The position numbers and the translations under genes were made by a program. This document shows positions 11,501 to 17,044 of a stretch of DNA of 64,000 nucleotides, in pieces (positions within the stretch are counted from its first letter, which is position 1; the number at the start of each line of letters is the position of its first letter). The stretch covers positions 930,001-994,000 of the forward strand of contig OZ260100.1 of assembly GCA_965284565.1 (NCBI GenBank), in the 5' to 3' direction. The stretch is from BRH-c54 sp965284565 (GTDB lineage Bacteria > Bacteroidota > Bacteroidia > Flavobacteriales_E > Vicingaceae). The notes under the pieces are model-generated. The model did no database searches. It was not told where the DNA came from and saw only the letters and a list, made by a program, of their open reading frames with translations.

Positions 11501-11887
11501 TAATGCAGTTGGCTTAAGCTGATTGTATTCCAAGTCCATAATAAGTATGGGAATAACGTTGTTATTCTTATGCTGTTTTACTTTACTTTTTATACTATCT
11601 AGGACAGTAAAATTTTTATTGTCGAAATATCCGTTATAAATTTCAATGTACAACTGAAGCCATCCACTATAATTGTTAATCCCAACACTATCTTTATAAA
11701 AAGGAGTATGGTCAGTAAATAATACTGAACGATTAATTAGATTATTGGTCGTTATAAAAGTCCTATCAAGTTGATCAAACTTTGGAGCTGGGTTAAGTGT
11801 TCTATCGCCAATGTTTTCAACGAGTTGTGCATTTACATTAACAGCTAAAAACAAAGTTATTAAAAAAGAGATAATAATTTTTTTCAT
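5549..11887 (-). CDS. Giant T9SS-exported protein: lipase-like hydrolase, beta-helices, PKD-like domains, sorting domain
   Basis: 2112 residues. Order: signal peptide (MKKIIISFLITLFLAVNVNA); an N-terminal domain (about 40-215) shared with the truncated neighbours; an alpha/beta-hydrolase (about 300-450) with nucleophile motif GTSMGG (Ser397) and SADSPHQGANIP, like secreted lipases/esterases; a beta-rich stalk (about 790-1230) that looks like a right-handed beta-helix; a left-handed beta-helix of about 29 uninterrupted hexapeptides (1496-1669, [IV]GxxxV pattern); PKD-like folds (about 1742-1800 with FYNWEFGDCG, and about 1929-2002 with YFWNFGNG); and a type A sorting domain (about 2034-2112, VKVYPNPTAGQV...LSKFPKGIYLYKV). 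It should cross the outer membrane through the T9SS. The substrate is unknown. It follows its lipoprotein partner by 10 bp, and its stop overlaps murI. Confidence 0.9.
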   Translation of the reverse strand: MKKIIISFLITLFLAVNVNAQLVENIGDRTLNPAPKFDQLDRTFITTNNLINRSVLFTDHTPFYKDSVGINNYSGWLQLYIEIYNGYFDNKNFTVLDSIKSKVKQHKNNNVIPILIMDLEYNQLKPTALLDSLIIDDNGIFKDIFPRIQNPYETQRVFSFSPATNSIYKNDYTFLVSKEFFFSNQDTLPSNILIDFGDGHGYKVVNWETTYNINYTNINDKNLSIKLVYENDELTTGAVLRMDNGCAACSTFVANPFNNYPDAIGTISGTVPSTISGVSGTGTIDYYIKSNDLQGTSGFLDKPFIIVEGLDFEDNDCVLPLKNGGVGWCTLWGQGGIPEFDLAPDLLNGLLAQGYDIIMIDYKDGATYIERNAFAFIEFLNLLNSLNAGPSVIVGTSMGGQVARYALAYMEQQNIKHCNRLYVSADSPHQGANIPLGIQHFLDFLAHNGPNQLNAGFSENLNNLNEPAPKQLLLKHFSSSSERNQYQASINALGYPQKTRKIALSNGSRFGNTLAMQPEEQILSWVIPTQVFGGCGSTNPSPTTDVATIYALSHLSPFYKKVFAGRVIVGGAVNFCSFLPLLCPQCINSNTVSSTWSYSLIPSYDIMPGGRRNTYLDIKTGIEEEAGVFTGFFNYDDHCFIPTKSGLDLDVSIGFFDNLSSLNIIDQVDASQSLNKSPFEKLWAADGSSVISSSPNELHVELTPGNINWLIREACAGEPNVGSMLTATYNFARPENRFLYDVNIASGGNLLVNAQQLSDFGVNTCVPAVLPIPGPTFVLETSDCMSFLEISNGGNMQIGDNTAGNAAKVIIHSGVEVILRTGSKLMIHNNSTLIIEKGAKLIYEPGAVIQLLGDEAVLELQGELEVKDNATFTFTYPNANSGYLKFNVPFNPCQSNPNWACPVITAGQNSKMELRGAHKNDKILEIAGEDMLIPEDMAFFRLWFGKAEFTTPGARLSLASTNYRLTDATFVGTVNNRGVVVWGNPNSFIVRCNFENVKIWGGLWAKGNRLNVFTSNFTNGAYVETTGRGVLFNDVNFNRTASYIQPTPTPMNGWINNFSDVPSVYSKGNITTLNAAASGIANHSPFTSTTLNEVAIKEGGIASEGGTLLMKCSKVENSASNNVIDGIIYNESQLRMSSIDGNGFNKITGSSYNINGFNTHLLDIELGYNDFSNGVLAAEFPLPAPTTIAGNANQYFQGAGMGAGTPDPNTTSEYTQPPYLTQYKKAMFYEQFWGCNGTITASNCIKIPVQWQFLPNQPPIPSCGSTGGGGTTLPTGTVSPLAVCGTCPMVNSAYFSNKPLNEAILEASSYMELTDTTQNDVTAVGLFYEIFSTTTIDYNDYNQSFLTKYGYSNMKNALQNCFATGRIKESHCVPTLDNSVEQLIQVINLQKQPVTAQNVSTQFYLSLDEALVFRLIGQRDAAITKLEAIDNCYLTDKHRTILKNTIAATKIERDAINKTIPLMAAVDLLNQIQPLKTSSGFSKVDTTSTVHPSATIGKNVTLGANVTIEQGVVINAYTTIADNVVIKKNSIIGEHVIIDENTIIEKEVEIGNFTVIGSYTIIKQNTTIGEHTTVNDSIVMEKDVTIYDYVDIENKVLIKKETTIGSGAFIGENAIINKEIIIGELAVIRENAEINDKVKVGNKNVIAKETKVKNKTETGKEVLVEENMVVPANKKICDNENVNLNFNFSNVCTINISPPVLVSNTNSCAFAMGYAQTRTNFLNGFKLSSDVKLLTDEAITFIPNNLSSFYNWEFGDCGTSTDEQAIYTFRKPGIYLVTLTQGTTCDTVVYYGAVTVFPNPKSEIDPTVPECLADEDVRLNRATTIDLSQPSCIPTADCTPYIPLKAENCRLKLIWDFDNDSIKEETIALNDTNLINGNIAVQYDSNKVFTTSLVTSIENREETHYKWEKACEKDTATAKITINNSFKISMTATGCAPGEIQFTSNTFGGVAPFTYFWNFGNGLTSSHSSPLITVADTGMLSVELIITDANNCVSHLLSAVYISDCNANARTSGNDNAESTTDGNNKTTLIVNDEVKVYPNPTAGQVTFEYSLKENNAQIVITDLMGKVVSSVKINGDNKTKIDLSKFPKGIYLYKVIGQSKVISSDKIILME

Positions 11888-11897
11888 GTTTATGAGG

Positions 11898-12554
11898 TTA
11901 ATATTCTATGGTATAATTAATTGTGTCTCTACCTACAAAATACAATTGAACAGTATAGGTTGTAGATATATTATTCTTCTTTACAACCCAACCAAATTCT
12001 TCATTTCCTGTTCCTTTAAAAGGTCCTCTAACAACTGTTGTATCTACATTCATACCATACAAAACCCCCCCCCCTAAACCACCATTAGAGATACTTATCC
12101 AATCATTATTATCAAAAGGGTTTACATTTTTAGCGTGTACACGCACATAAGCAAAAAGACTGGCCTCTAAAAATATGCGGTTGTTTTCACCTTGTTTTAA
12201 ATCTGCTCCATCTCCAAAATAATCTGTTCCATTAGGAAAACCAACACTGTAACTTTTATCTTCTTTTTGAGCTTTAAAGCTTACCTTACCATTAGCATCA
12301 GTAGGTTTACTTTGCTCTACTACCCAACCAGAAAATACTCCACTAGTTGCATATCCAAAATTCACAGGTATTCCTGCCATCGGCTTATTAGTTCCTTTTT
12401 CATACACAAATACATCAGCTGAAGTAAATTTACTTTCTTTTTTGCAACTTGTTATTCCTATTAAAAAGAGGAGGATTAAGCCCCCTCCAACTCCCCCGAA
12501 TGGGGAGAGTAGCCAATGCACAATGCCTTTTATTTGTTTATTTTGTGGTCGCAT
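11898..12554 (-). CDS. Poly-G-containing lipoprotein 1 (partner of the giant lipase)
   Basis: 218 residues. A lipoprotein signal with lipobox ending GITSC (Cys37) is encoded largely by a dispersed repeat (see 12429-12600). The mature part begins with a transthyretin/carboxypeptidase-regulatory-like beta-sandwich (ADVFVYEKGTNKPMAGIPVN, TDANGKVSF) and ends GRDTINYTIEY. A tract of ten G (coding strand; 12065-12074) lies in a Gly-rich loop, and the frame is open through it. The last half is very similar to lipoprotein 2. It sits 10 bp before the giant T9SS protein, an arrangement repeated three times here. Function unknown; a membrane-anchored partner of the lipase is an inference. Confidence 0.8.
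   Translation of the reverse strand: MRPQNKQIKGIVHWLLSPFGGVGGGLILLFLIGITSCKKESKFTSADVFVYEKGTNKPMAGIPVNFGYATSGVFSGWVVEQSKPTDANGKVSFKAQKEDKSYSVGFPNGTDYFGDGADLKQGENNRIFLEASLFAYVRVHAKNVNPFDNNDWISISNGGLGGGVLYGMNVDTTVVRGPFKGTGNEEFGWVVKKNNISTTYTVQLYFVGRDTINYTIEY
12065..12074 (-). repeat. Poly-G tract (G10) in lipoprotein 1
   Basis: Ten consecutive C on the plus strand, read as G in the gene, encode Gly-Gly-Gly plus the first base of a Val codon. The frame is ON at this length. Confidence 0.9.
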
Positions 12555-12600
12555 AATGGGTGTTTTTGGAGTTTTGTAAAGCTAATGTACTAATTTTTAG
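12429..12600 (-). repeat. 172-bp direct repeat, copy 1 (5' leader plus signal-peptide block)
   Basis: Same length as 14701-14872 and about 95% identical by eye. It covers the untranslated leader, the start codon and the whole lipoprotein signal region. Inside is the near-palindrome CTCCCCCGAATGGGGAG (12491-12507). Lipoprotein 2 lacks this block and has an ordinary signal peptide, although its mature part is closest to lipoprotein 1. Confidence 0.88.
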
Positions 12601-12620
12601 GTTACAAATGTAATTTTTGG

Positions 12621-12672
12621 GTTTTTTATCGCAAAGCTCGCAAAATCTCTCGCTAAGACGCAAAGACGCTAA
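12621..12672. repeat. GCAAAG-type dispersed repeat at a lipase truncation point
   Basis: A stretch made of variants of CGCAAAG (TCGCAAAGCTCGCAAAA, CGCTAAGACGCAAAGACGC). The open frame of the lipase remnant at 12653-12823 runs into it and stops. A related block is at 13500-13552, where the second truncated lipase ends. Confidence 0.7.
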
Positions 12673-12823
12673 TTGAGTTTCCAATTGTAATTGCTGTTCT
12701 ATCTAAATTTTCATACCTAAAGGCAGGTGTTAATGCTTCCTGATTGATAATTTCTTGCTGAAATCCTTCTTGAGCATATAAGTAAAAAGGAATAAATAGG
12801 GTAGTGATTAATAGTTTTTTCAT
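12653..12823 (-). pseudogene. Remnant of a T9SS lipase N-terminus (56 codons), pair B
   Basis: Starts MKKLLITTLFIPFYLYAQ (signal peptide) and continues with PAFRYENLDRTAITIGNSI, which aligns with PAPKFDQLDRTFITTNNLI of the giant protein (about residues 32-51). The frame then enters the GCAAAG repeat and ends in TAG at 12653. It lies 10 bp after lipoprotein 2, exactly as the giant lies after lipoprotein 1. It is either a decayed copy or a silent cassette. Confidence 0.75.
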
Positions 12824-12833
12824 ATTTATGCGA

Positions 12834-13430
12834 TTAGTATTCTATAGTATAATTAATGGTGTCTCTGCCTACGTAATAAACAGTTTGACTAAAAATCGTT
12901 GTTATATTATTTTTAGTTACAACCCAACCAAATTCTCCATTTCCAGTTCCTTTAAAAGGCCCCTGTATTACAACAGTATCCACATTCATTCCATAAATCG
13001 AATTCCCCCCCCCCCCTATATTAATCCTATCATTATTATCAAAAGGGTTCACATTTTTAGCGTGTACACGCACATAAGCAAAAGGGCTAGCTTCTAAAAA
13101 CACACGGTTGTTTTCACCTTGTTTTAAAGAAGTAGCATCTCCAAAATAATCTACTCCATCAGGAACTTTTACACTATAGCTTTTATCTTTGTCTTTTCCT
13201 TTAAAACTTACTTTTCCGGTGGCATCAGTATTTTTTTGTTGTTCCAACACTCCTCCGGCAAACAAACCGTTTGAAGAAGTATATCCAAAATTTACAGGTA
13301 TTCCTACCATGGGTTTATTAGTGCCTTTTTCATACACAAACACATCGGCTGTTGTGTCTTTTTTACAGCCAACAGTGCTTGCTAAAAAGGCAATACTAAC
13401 AAGTATAAATATGGTTTTTAAGTGTCGCAT
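12834..13430 (-). CDS. Poly-G-containing lipoprotein 2
   Basis: 198 residues. An ordinary lipoprotein signal peptide (MRHLKTIFILVSIAFLASTV with the lipobox Cys22 just after it) leads into the same beta-sandwich as lipoprotein 1 (DVFVYEKGTNKPMVGIPVNF, TDATGKVSFKGKD, FAYVRVHAKNVNPFDNND, GRDTINYTIEY). A G12 tract at 13005-13016 encodes four glycines and the frame is open. The DNA of the body is close to lipoprotein 1, but the signal peptide is unrelated, indicating mosaic exchange. It is followed after 10 bp by a lipase N-terminal remnant. Confidence 0.8.
   Translation of the reverse strand: MRHLKTIFILVSIAFLASTVGCKKDTTADVFVYEKGTNKPMVGIPVNFGYTSSNGLFAGGVLEQQKNTDATGKVSFKGKDKDKSYSVKVPDGVDYFGDATSLKQGENNRVFLEASPFAYVRVHAKNVNPFDNNDRINIGGGGNSIYGMNVDTVVIQGPFKGTGNGEFGWVVTKNNITTIFSQTVYYVGRDTINYTIEY
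13005..13016 (-). repeat. Poly-G tract (G12) in lipoprotein 2
   Basis: Twelve C on the plus strand, encoding four Gly codons at the position equivalent to the G10 and G7 tracts of the two paralogues. The frame is ON. Confidence 0.92.
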
Positions 13431-13499
13431 AATGGGTGTTTTTGAGGTTTCGTAAGGCTAATGTACTTGTTTTTAGGTTACAAACATCATTACTGTTGG

Positions 13500-13552
13500 T
13501 TTTTTTTACCGCAAAGACACAAAGTTTTACGCAAAGCACACTAAGTTTTTGC
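13500..13552. repeat. GCAAAG-type dispersed repeat at the second lipase truncation point
   Basis: CGCAAAGACACAAAG and CGCAAAGCACACTAAG units in tandem, related to 12621-12672. The truncated lipase at 13553-14158 has its stop codon at the edge of this block. Confidence 0.7.
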
Positions 13553-14158
13553 CTATGTTTTCCATTGCACTTGTTGAAATCCATTACCATCAGCAAAATC
13601 TATTTCTATGGTTTGAGGAAGCAAACTACTTGAGAAATAGAAATCACTACTAATAAAAAAAGTAAGCGTATCGTTCATCATTTTTTCCATAAAAGGAGCG
13701 GCAACAAACAGTTGTTTTTCTATGTAGGGCGATTCTGTTCGGTCTGGATTATCCATAAACTTACCATTTTCAATAATCACCAACCCACTATCTATGGCGT
13801 GTGATTTGAATGCATGATAATCTATGTCCATAATCATTAACGGAACTCTTCGGTTGTAGTTTATTTCATATTCTGCTTGTTTAATGATAGAATCAAGGGA
13901 TGGTAATAAGTAAGGTTCTAAGTTATAATATATATACTCTGCATAAATTTGTTTCCAACGCTTACTGTTACTAATACTATTTGTATCTCCACCCAATTTT
14001 AACCAACTGGCAGTGCTATCGTTGGAAAGATATGGATATAATACACCTGATGTGATTTCTGTTTTGTCTAATAATAGTAAGGTGCTGTCTGTGGTTTGAG
14101 CGGTACTTATTGGTAGTATATAGGCACTGATAACAAGTAAAAGAATCAATTTTTTCAT
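13553..14158 (-). pseudogene. Truncated T9SS lipase: N-terminal domain only (pair A)
   Basis: 201 residues with signal peptide MKKLILLLVISAYILPISTAQ. The body aligns with residues about 40-212 of the giant protein (RRVPLMIMDIDYHAFKSHAI versus NNVIPILIMDLEYNQLKPTA; IEIDFADGNGFQQVQW versus ILIDFGDGHGYKVVNW). It stops exactly where the GCAAAG repeat begins, before any hydrolase domain, and has no sorting domain. It could still be a small secreted protein, but the shared truncation mechanism with 12653-12823 suggests a remnant or silent cassette. It starts 10 bp after the restored-frame end of lipoprotein 3. Confidence 0.75.
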
Positions 14159-14168
14159 TCAGTAATAA

Positions 14169-14826
14169 TTAGTAGTTGATAGAAAAGTTAGTTGTATCAA
14201 AGGCAGGACAATATACCTCAGTATTGTTAGATGTTTGTATATTATTTTTAGTAACTGCCCATCCTATAGGATTATTTTGATTTCCTAATGCTTCTTTTAC
14301 AATAAATGTATCCACCGTCATCCCATAAAAAGCATACCCCCCCTACAATAGCAAGCCCTAGCTTATCATCACCATCATAAGGATTTACATTTTTAATAAA
14401 TACACGGATATAAGCTTTAGGGGTTAAACCTATTATTTTAGTATTCTTTTCTCCTTTAGTAAGGTTAGGTCCGTTCACGACATCCCAATAATTAGTATGA
14501 TTGGCTGCTAACCTATAAGTAAATCCTTGCTCATGTTCAAAATCAAATCCATACATTCCATTAGCATCAGCTATTTCCATAGCTATTGTAGTACCTTGGC
14601 AACTAAAACAATCCGTATTTTGTTTTGTTAAAAACACTCTTGCACCTACCAATCTTACTCCTGTGGTTTCATCTATTACAAAACCTTTTACCTGTGTGGT
14701 TTTACTTTCTTTTTTACAACTTGTTATTCCTACTAAAAAGAGGAGGATTAAGCCCCCTCCAACTCCCCCGAAGGGGGAGAGTAGCCAATGCACAATGCCT
14801 TTTATTTGTTTATTTTGTAGTTGCAT
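14169..14826 (-). pseudogene. Poly-G-containing lipoprotein 3, frame OFF
   Basis: The signal region is nearly that of lipoprotein 1 (lipobox GITSC). The mature part is a diverged member (GFVIDETTGVRLVGARVF, AYIRVFIKNVNPYDGDDKLG). At the G7 tract (14337-14343) the frame shifts: as read it ends at 14272 with an unrelated 19-residue tail. With six or nine G the frame would read GYAFYGMTVDTFIV, GWAVTKNNIQ and FDTTNFSINY, matching YGMNVDT, GWVVTKNN and RDTINYTIEY of the paralogues, and stop at 14169. This looks like a slipped-strand OFF state rather than random decay, because no other defect is present. A sequencing error in the homopolymer is the alternative. Confidence 0.8.
14337..14343 (-). repeat. 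Poly-G tract (G7) that puts lipoprotein 3 out of frame
   Basis: Seven C on the plus strand. Loss of one or gain of two G restores the paralogous C-terminus. Confidence 0.9.
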
Positions 14827-14872
14827 AACGGGTATTTTTGGAGTTTTGTAAGGCTAATGTACTAATTTTTAG
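14701..14872 (-). repeat. 172-bp direct repeat, copy 2 (5' leader plus signal-peptide block)
   Basis: Near-identical partner of 12429-12600. It contains a perfect 7-bp palindrome CTCCCCC-GAA-GGGGGAG (14763-14779). In coding frame it yields LLSPFGGVGGGLILLFL, the hydrophobic core of the lipoprotein signal. I recognise this type of C-rich palindrome from other Bacteroidota genomes as a dispersed repeat. Confidence 0.88.
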
Positions 14873-15024
14873 TGAACTATTATAGGTTTCTTTGTTTGTG
14901 TTAAACTTTCCTTTAAAATAAACTTAGTAGTAATTGGAGGCTTCAATTCCACTACCCAACGAGCTTCCTCCTGAATAACGCAAAAGAATATTTTATTAAA
15001 ATTATTTAATCTATCATTAAAAAA
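14869..15024 (-). other. Open frame without a start codon; possible coding remnant
   Basis: About 51 codons between TAG (15025) and TAA (14869) on the minus strand read as plausible protein (CVIQEEARWVVELKPPITTK) but have no ATG, GTG or usable start. It may be a relic of a gene lost beside the cassette array. I do not recognise the family. Nothing else is seen between 14873 and 15036. Confidence 0.25.
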
Positions 15025-15036
15025 CTAAAAAAATAG

Positions 15037-15067
15037 TTGTATAACTAAATTTTTAGTTATATATTTG
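15037..15067 (+). promoter_or_regulatory. blaI promoter with palindromic operator
   Basis: TTG (15037-15039), 20 bases, TATATTTG (15060-15067): a full Bacteroidota promoter. The spacer is filled by a perfect dyad TATAACTAAA-TT-TTTAGTTATA (15040-15061), well placed to bind a BlaI dimer and block sigma. The ATG of blaI is at 15072, so the transcript should be leaderless or nearly so. Confidence 0.75.
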
Positions 15068-15071
15068 CCTT

Positions 15072-15428
15072 ATGATAGAATTAACTAAAGCAGAAGAAGA
15101 AATTATGCAAGTAGTTTGGCAGTTAAAAAATTGTTTTGTTAAAGAAATAATTGAACAACTTCCAGCACCTAAACCTGCATATAACACCGTTTCAACAATT
15201 GTAAGAATATTAGAACGAAAAAAATTTGTAAGCTATAAAGCATTTGGAAAAACACATCAATACTATCCTATTGTAAATAAAGAAGACTATACCAAGTTTA
15301 AAACTAATAACTTACTGAGCAACTATTTTGGCGGATCAGCAGAAAAAATGATGTCTTTCTTTATAAAAGAAAAAAAAATTGATTTGAAACAGATGGATGA
15401 ACTACTTAAATCTATAAAAAATGAATAA
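15072..15428 (+). CDS. BlaI/MecI/CopY-family transcriptional repressor
   Basis: 118 residues. A winged helix starts at once (LTKAEEEIMQVVWQLKN) and continues with YNTVSTIVRILERKKFV, followed by the short dimerisation helices typical of BlaI. It probably represses its own operon through the palindrome at 15040-15061. Cleavage by the M56 peptidase encoded next would relieve repression, as in BlaR1/BlaI systems. No beta-lactamase is adjacent, so the target stimulus is unknown. It overlaps the next gene by 8 bp. Confidence 0.9.
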   Translation: MIELTKAEEEIMQVVWQLKNCFVKEIIEQLPAPKPAYNTVSTIVRILERKKFVSYKAFGKTHQYYPIVNKEDYTKFKTNNLLSNYFGGSAEKMMSFFIKEKKIDLKQMDELLKSIKNE

Positions 15429-16596
15429 TATGGAATTACATATCTACTTACTAAAAAGCACTTTAATCTTTAGTGCAATGTATTTGTGTTATCATTTACT
15501 GTTTAGTAAAACAACTTTTTTTCAGCTAAACCGATTTTATTTATTGGCTATCATCCCTATTTCTTTGGTATTGCCTTTTTTAAATATTTCCAATCCCACT
15601 ATTATTGAAAATACTTTTTTGGCTCAATTGCCAGAAATTACAATAAACTCAAATCAGGAAACTGCTAGCAATTCTGTTATAAATTGGGAATCTGTTTATT
15701 GGACAATAAGTTTTAGTTTAATGGCTTGGTATTTTTTTAAATTAATTCAATTGGTATCGCTAATCTTTAAATTAAAAAAAGATGTAACTAAAAACATTCT
15801 ACCTTTTTCATTCTTCAACTTTATTTACATTCCAAAAAATACTGATAACGAAGCAAAGGATATGATTTTAGCTCATGAAAAAATTCATGCTAAAGAACTT
15901 CATTCGCTTGATATATTAATTTTTGAAATTTATAAAACACTTTTTTGGTTCAATCCTCTGGTATGGATAGCCCTAAAAAACGTAAAAAATAATCATGAAT
16001 TTATTGCTGACAATATTGTCTCTCAATCAAATAAAAAACACTATTTCAATGTATTGATAGCCCAATTATTGGGTGCCAATTGCAGCGATTTAGTAAATAA
16101 TTTTAACAATCAATTATTAATCAAAAAAAGAATAGCTATGATGAAAACACAAAAAACAAGTAATATTAAAGTATTAAATTACTTATTGATAATACCAATA
16201 ATGGTAATTGCTTTAATGGGTACAGCAACTTTAAATGCACAAGAAAGTAATGCTAAAACAGTTAAAAAGGCTGACAAAATTTACGACCAAGTTGACCAAA
16301 TGCCCGAATTTAAAGGTGGAATGGATGCTTTAATGAAGTATATGGGCGATAATGTTACTTATCCTGAAAAAGCTAAAGAGGAAAAAATTGAGGGAAAAGT
16401 ATTTGTTTCATTTGTAGTAAATGAAAAAGGAAAAGTCACTCAAATTAAAATTGAAAAAGGAGCAAGTGAGCTTTTAGACAAAGAAGCGTTACGAGTAATT
16501 AACAAAATGCCCGATTGGACTCCAGGAAAACATGAAGGCAAAAATGTAAATGTTAAAATGCATTTGCCAATTAATTTCAAACTAGATGATAAATAG
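15421..16596 (+). CDS. M56 (BlaR1-like) membrane peptidase fused to a TonB C-terminal domain
   Basis: 391 residues. The N-terminal half has several membrane segments (first at about 5-30) and the zinc motif HEKIH (about 151-155) in a gluzincin-like M56 domain, then a hydrophobic segment near 260-275 (NYLLIIPIMVIALMGTATLN). The C-terminal 90 residues are a TonB-type energy-transducer fold (TYPEKAKEEKIEGKVFVSFVVN truncated here at YPEK...; LPINFKL at the end). This BlaR1-TonB architecture is frequent in Bacteroidota. It would sense an envelope signal and cut BlaI. A second ATG at 15430 is an equally good start and would remove the 8-bp overlap. Confidence 0.87.
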   Translation: MNNMELHIYLLKSTLIFSAMYLCYHLLFSKTTFFQLNRFYLLAIIPISLVLPFLNISNPTIIENTFLAQLPEITINSNQETASNSVINWESVYWTISFSLMAWYFFKLIQLVSLIFKLKKDVTKNILPFSFFNFIYIPKNTDNEAKDMILAHEKIHAKELHSLDILIFEIYKTLFWFNPLVWIALKNVKNNHEFIADNIVSQSNKKHYFNVLIAQLLGANCSDLVNNFNNQLLIKKRIAMMKTQKTSNIKVLNYLLIIPIMVIALMGTATLNAQESNAKTVKKADKIYDQVDQMPEFKGGMDALMKYMGDNVTYPEKAKEEKIEGKVFVSFVVNEKGKVTQIKIEKGASELLDKEALRVINKMPDWTPGKHEGKNVNVKMHLPINFKLDDK

Positions 16597-16620
16597 TTTA
16601 GTTTAATATTAACACCAACA

Positions 16621-16652
16621 AAAAAGGCTGCAATAAGTTGCAGCCTTTTTTG
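16621..16652. terminator. Bidirectional rho-independent terminator
   Basis: Perfect stem AAGGCTGCAA-TAAG-TTGCAGCCTT flanked by A and T runs, between the convergent M56 gene and the DUF2795 gene. Confidence 0.93.
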
Positions 16653-16673
16653 TTTTGTCCTATTTATTTCAAA

Positions 16674-16895
16674 TCAATATTCATCCTCATTAAAGAAGAA
16701 ATCTTCTTTGGTAGGATAGTCTGGCCATACATCATCAATGCTATCATAAATCTCTTCATCTCCTTCCAATTCTTGAAGGTTTTCTATTACTTCTAAAGGG
16801 GCACCTGTTCTGATGGCATAATCAATTAATTCATCTTTATCTGCAGGCCAAGGTGCATCTTCTAAATGCGATGCTAATTCTAGTGTCCAATACAT
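16674..16895 (-). CDS. DUF2795 family small acidic protein
   Basis: 73 residues, MYWTLELASHLEDAPWPADK, with the DUF2795 core (DELIDYAIRTGAPLEVIENL) and a very acidic tail rich in Asp, Glu and aromatic residues. Members are common and highly conserved in Bacteroidota; no function is established. It is monocistronic, with its own promoter at 16953-16982 and a terminator at 16621-16652. Confidence 0.85.
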   Translation of the reverse strand: MYWTLELASHLEDAPWPADKDELIDYAIRTGAPLEVIENLQELEGDEEIYDSIDDVWPDYPTKEDFFFNEDEY

Positions 16896-16952
16896 AATTT
16901 ATAAGTTTTAGTAATATTTATTTAAGGTTTTATTGCTCTTTTAATCGTTACG

Positions 16953-16982
16953 CAAAAGTATATTTTTTGTTCACATAAGCAA
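16953..16982 (-). promoter_or_regulatory. Promoter of the DUF2795 gene
   Basis: On the minus strand: TTG (16980-16982), 19-base spacer, TACTTTTG (16953-16960). The start site would be near 16947, giving a leader of about 50 bases. Confidence 0.7.
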
Positions 16983-17044
16983 GAAAAATTTTATTAACTA
17001 TTTTTTAGCCTATTTACTGACTTATAAAAACAACTTAAAAACCT

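Noticed and set aside
13396..13596. Minus-strand 66-residue frame covering the leader of lipoprotein 2
   Set aside because: It spans the GCAAAG repeat and the promoter/leader region and overlaps both real neighbours; no start signal or homology is visible.
14625..14851. Plus-strand short proteins rich in Pro (KPPPTPPKGESSQ type) near lipoprotein 3
   Set aside because: They arise from reading the C-rich palindromic repeat on the other strand. Such predicted proteins are a known annotation artefact of this repeat.
15421..16596. A beta-lactam resistance locus
   Set aside because: The BlaI/M56 pair is BlaR1-like, but no beta-lactamase or penicillin-binding-protein gene is adjacent and the sensor is fused to a TonB domain, so the stimulus cannot be assumed.
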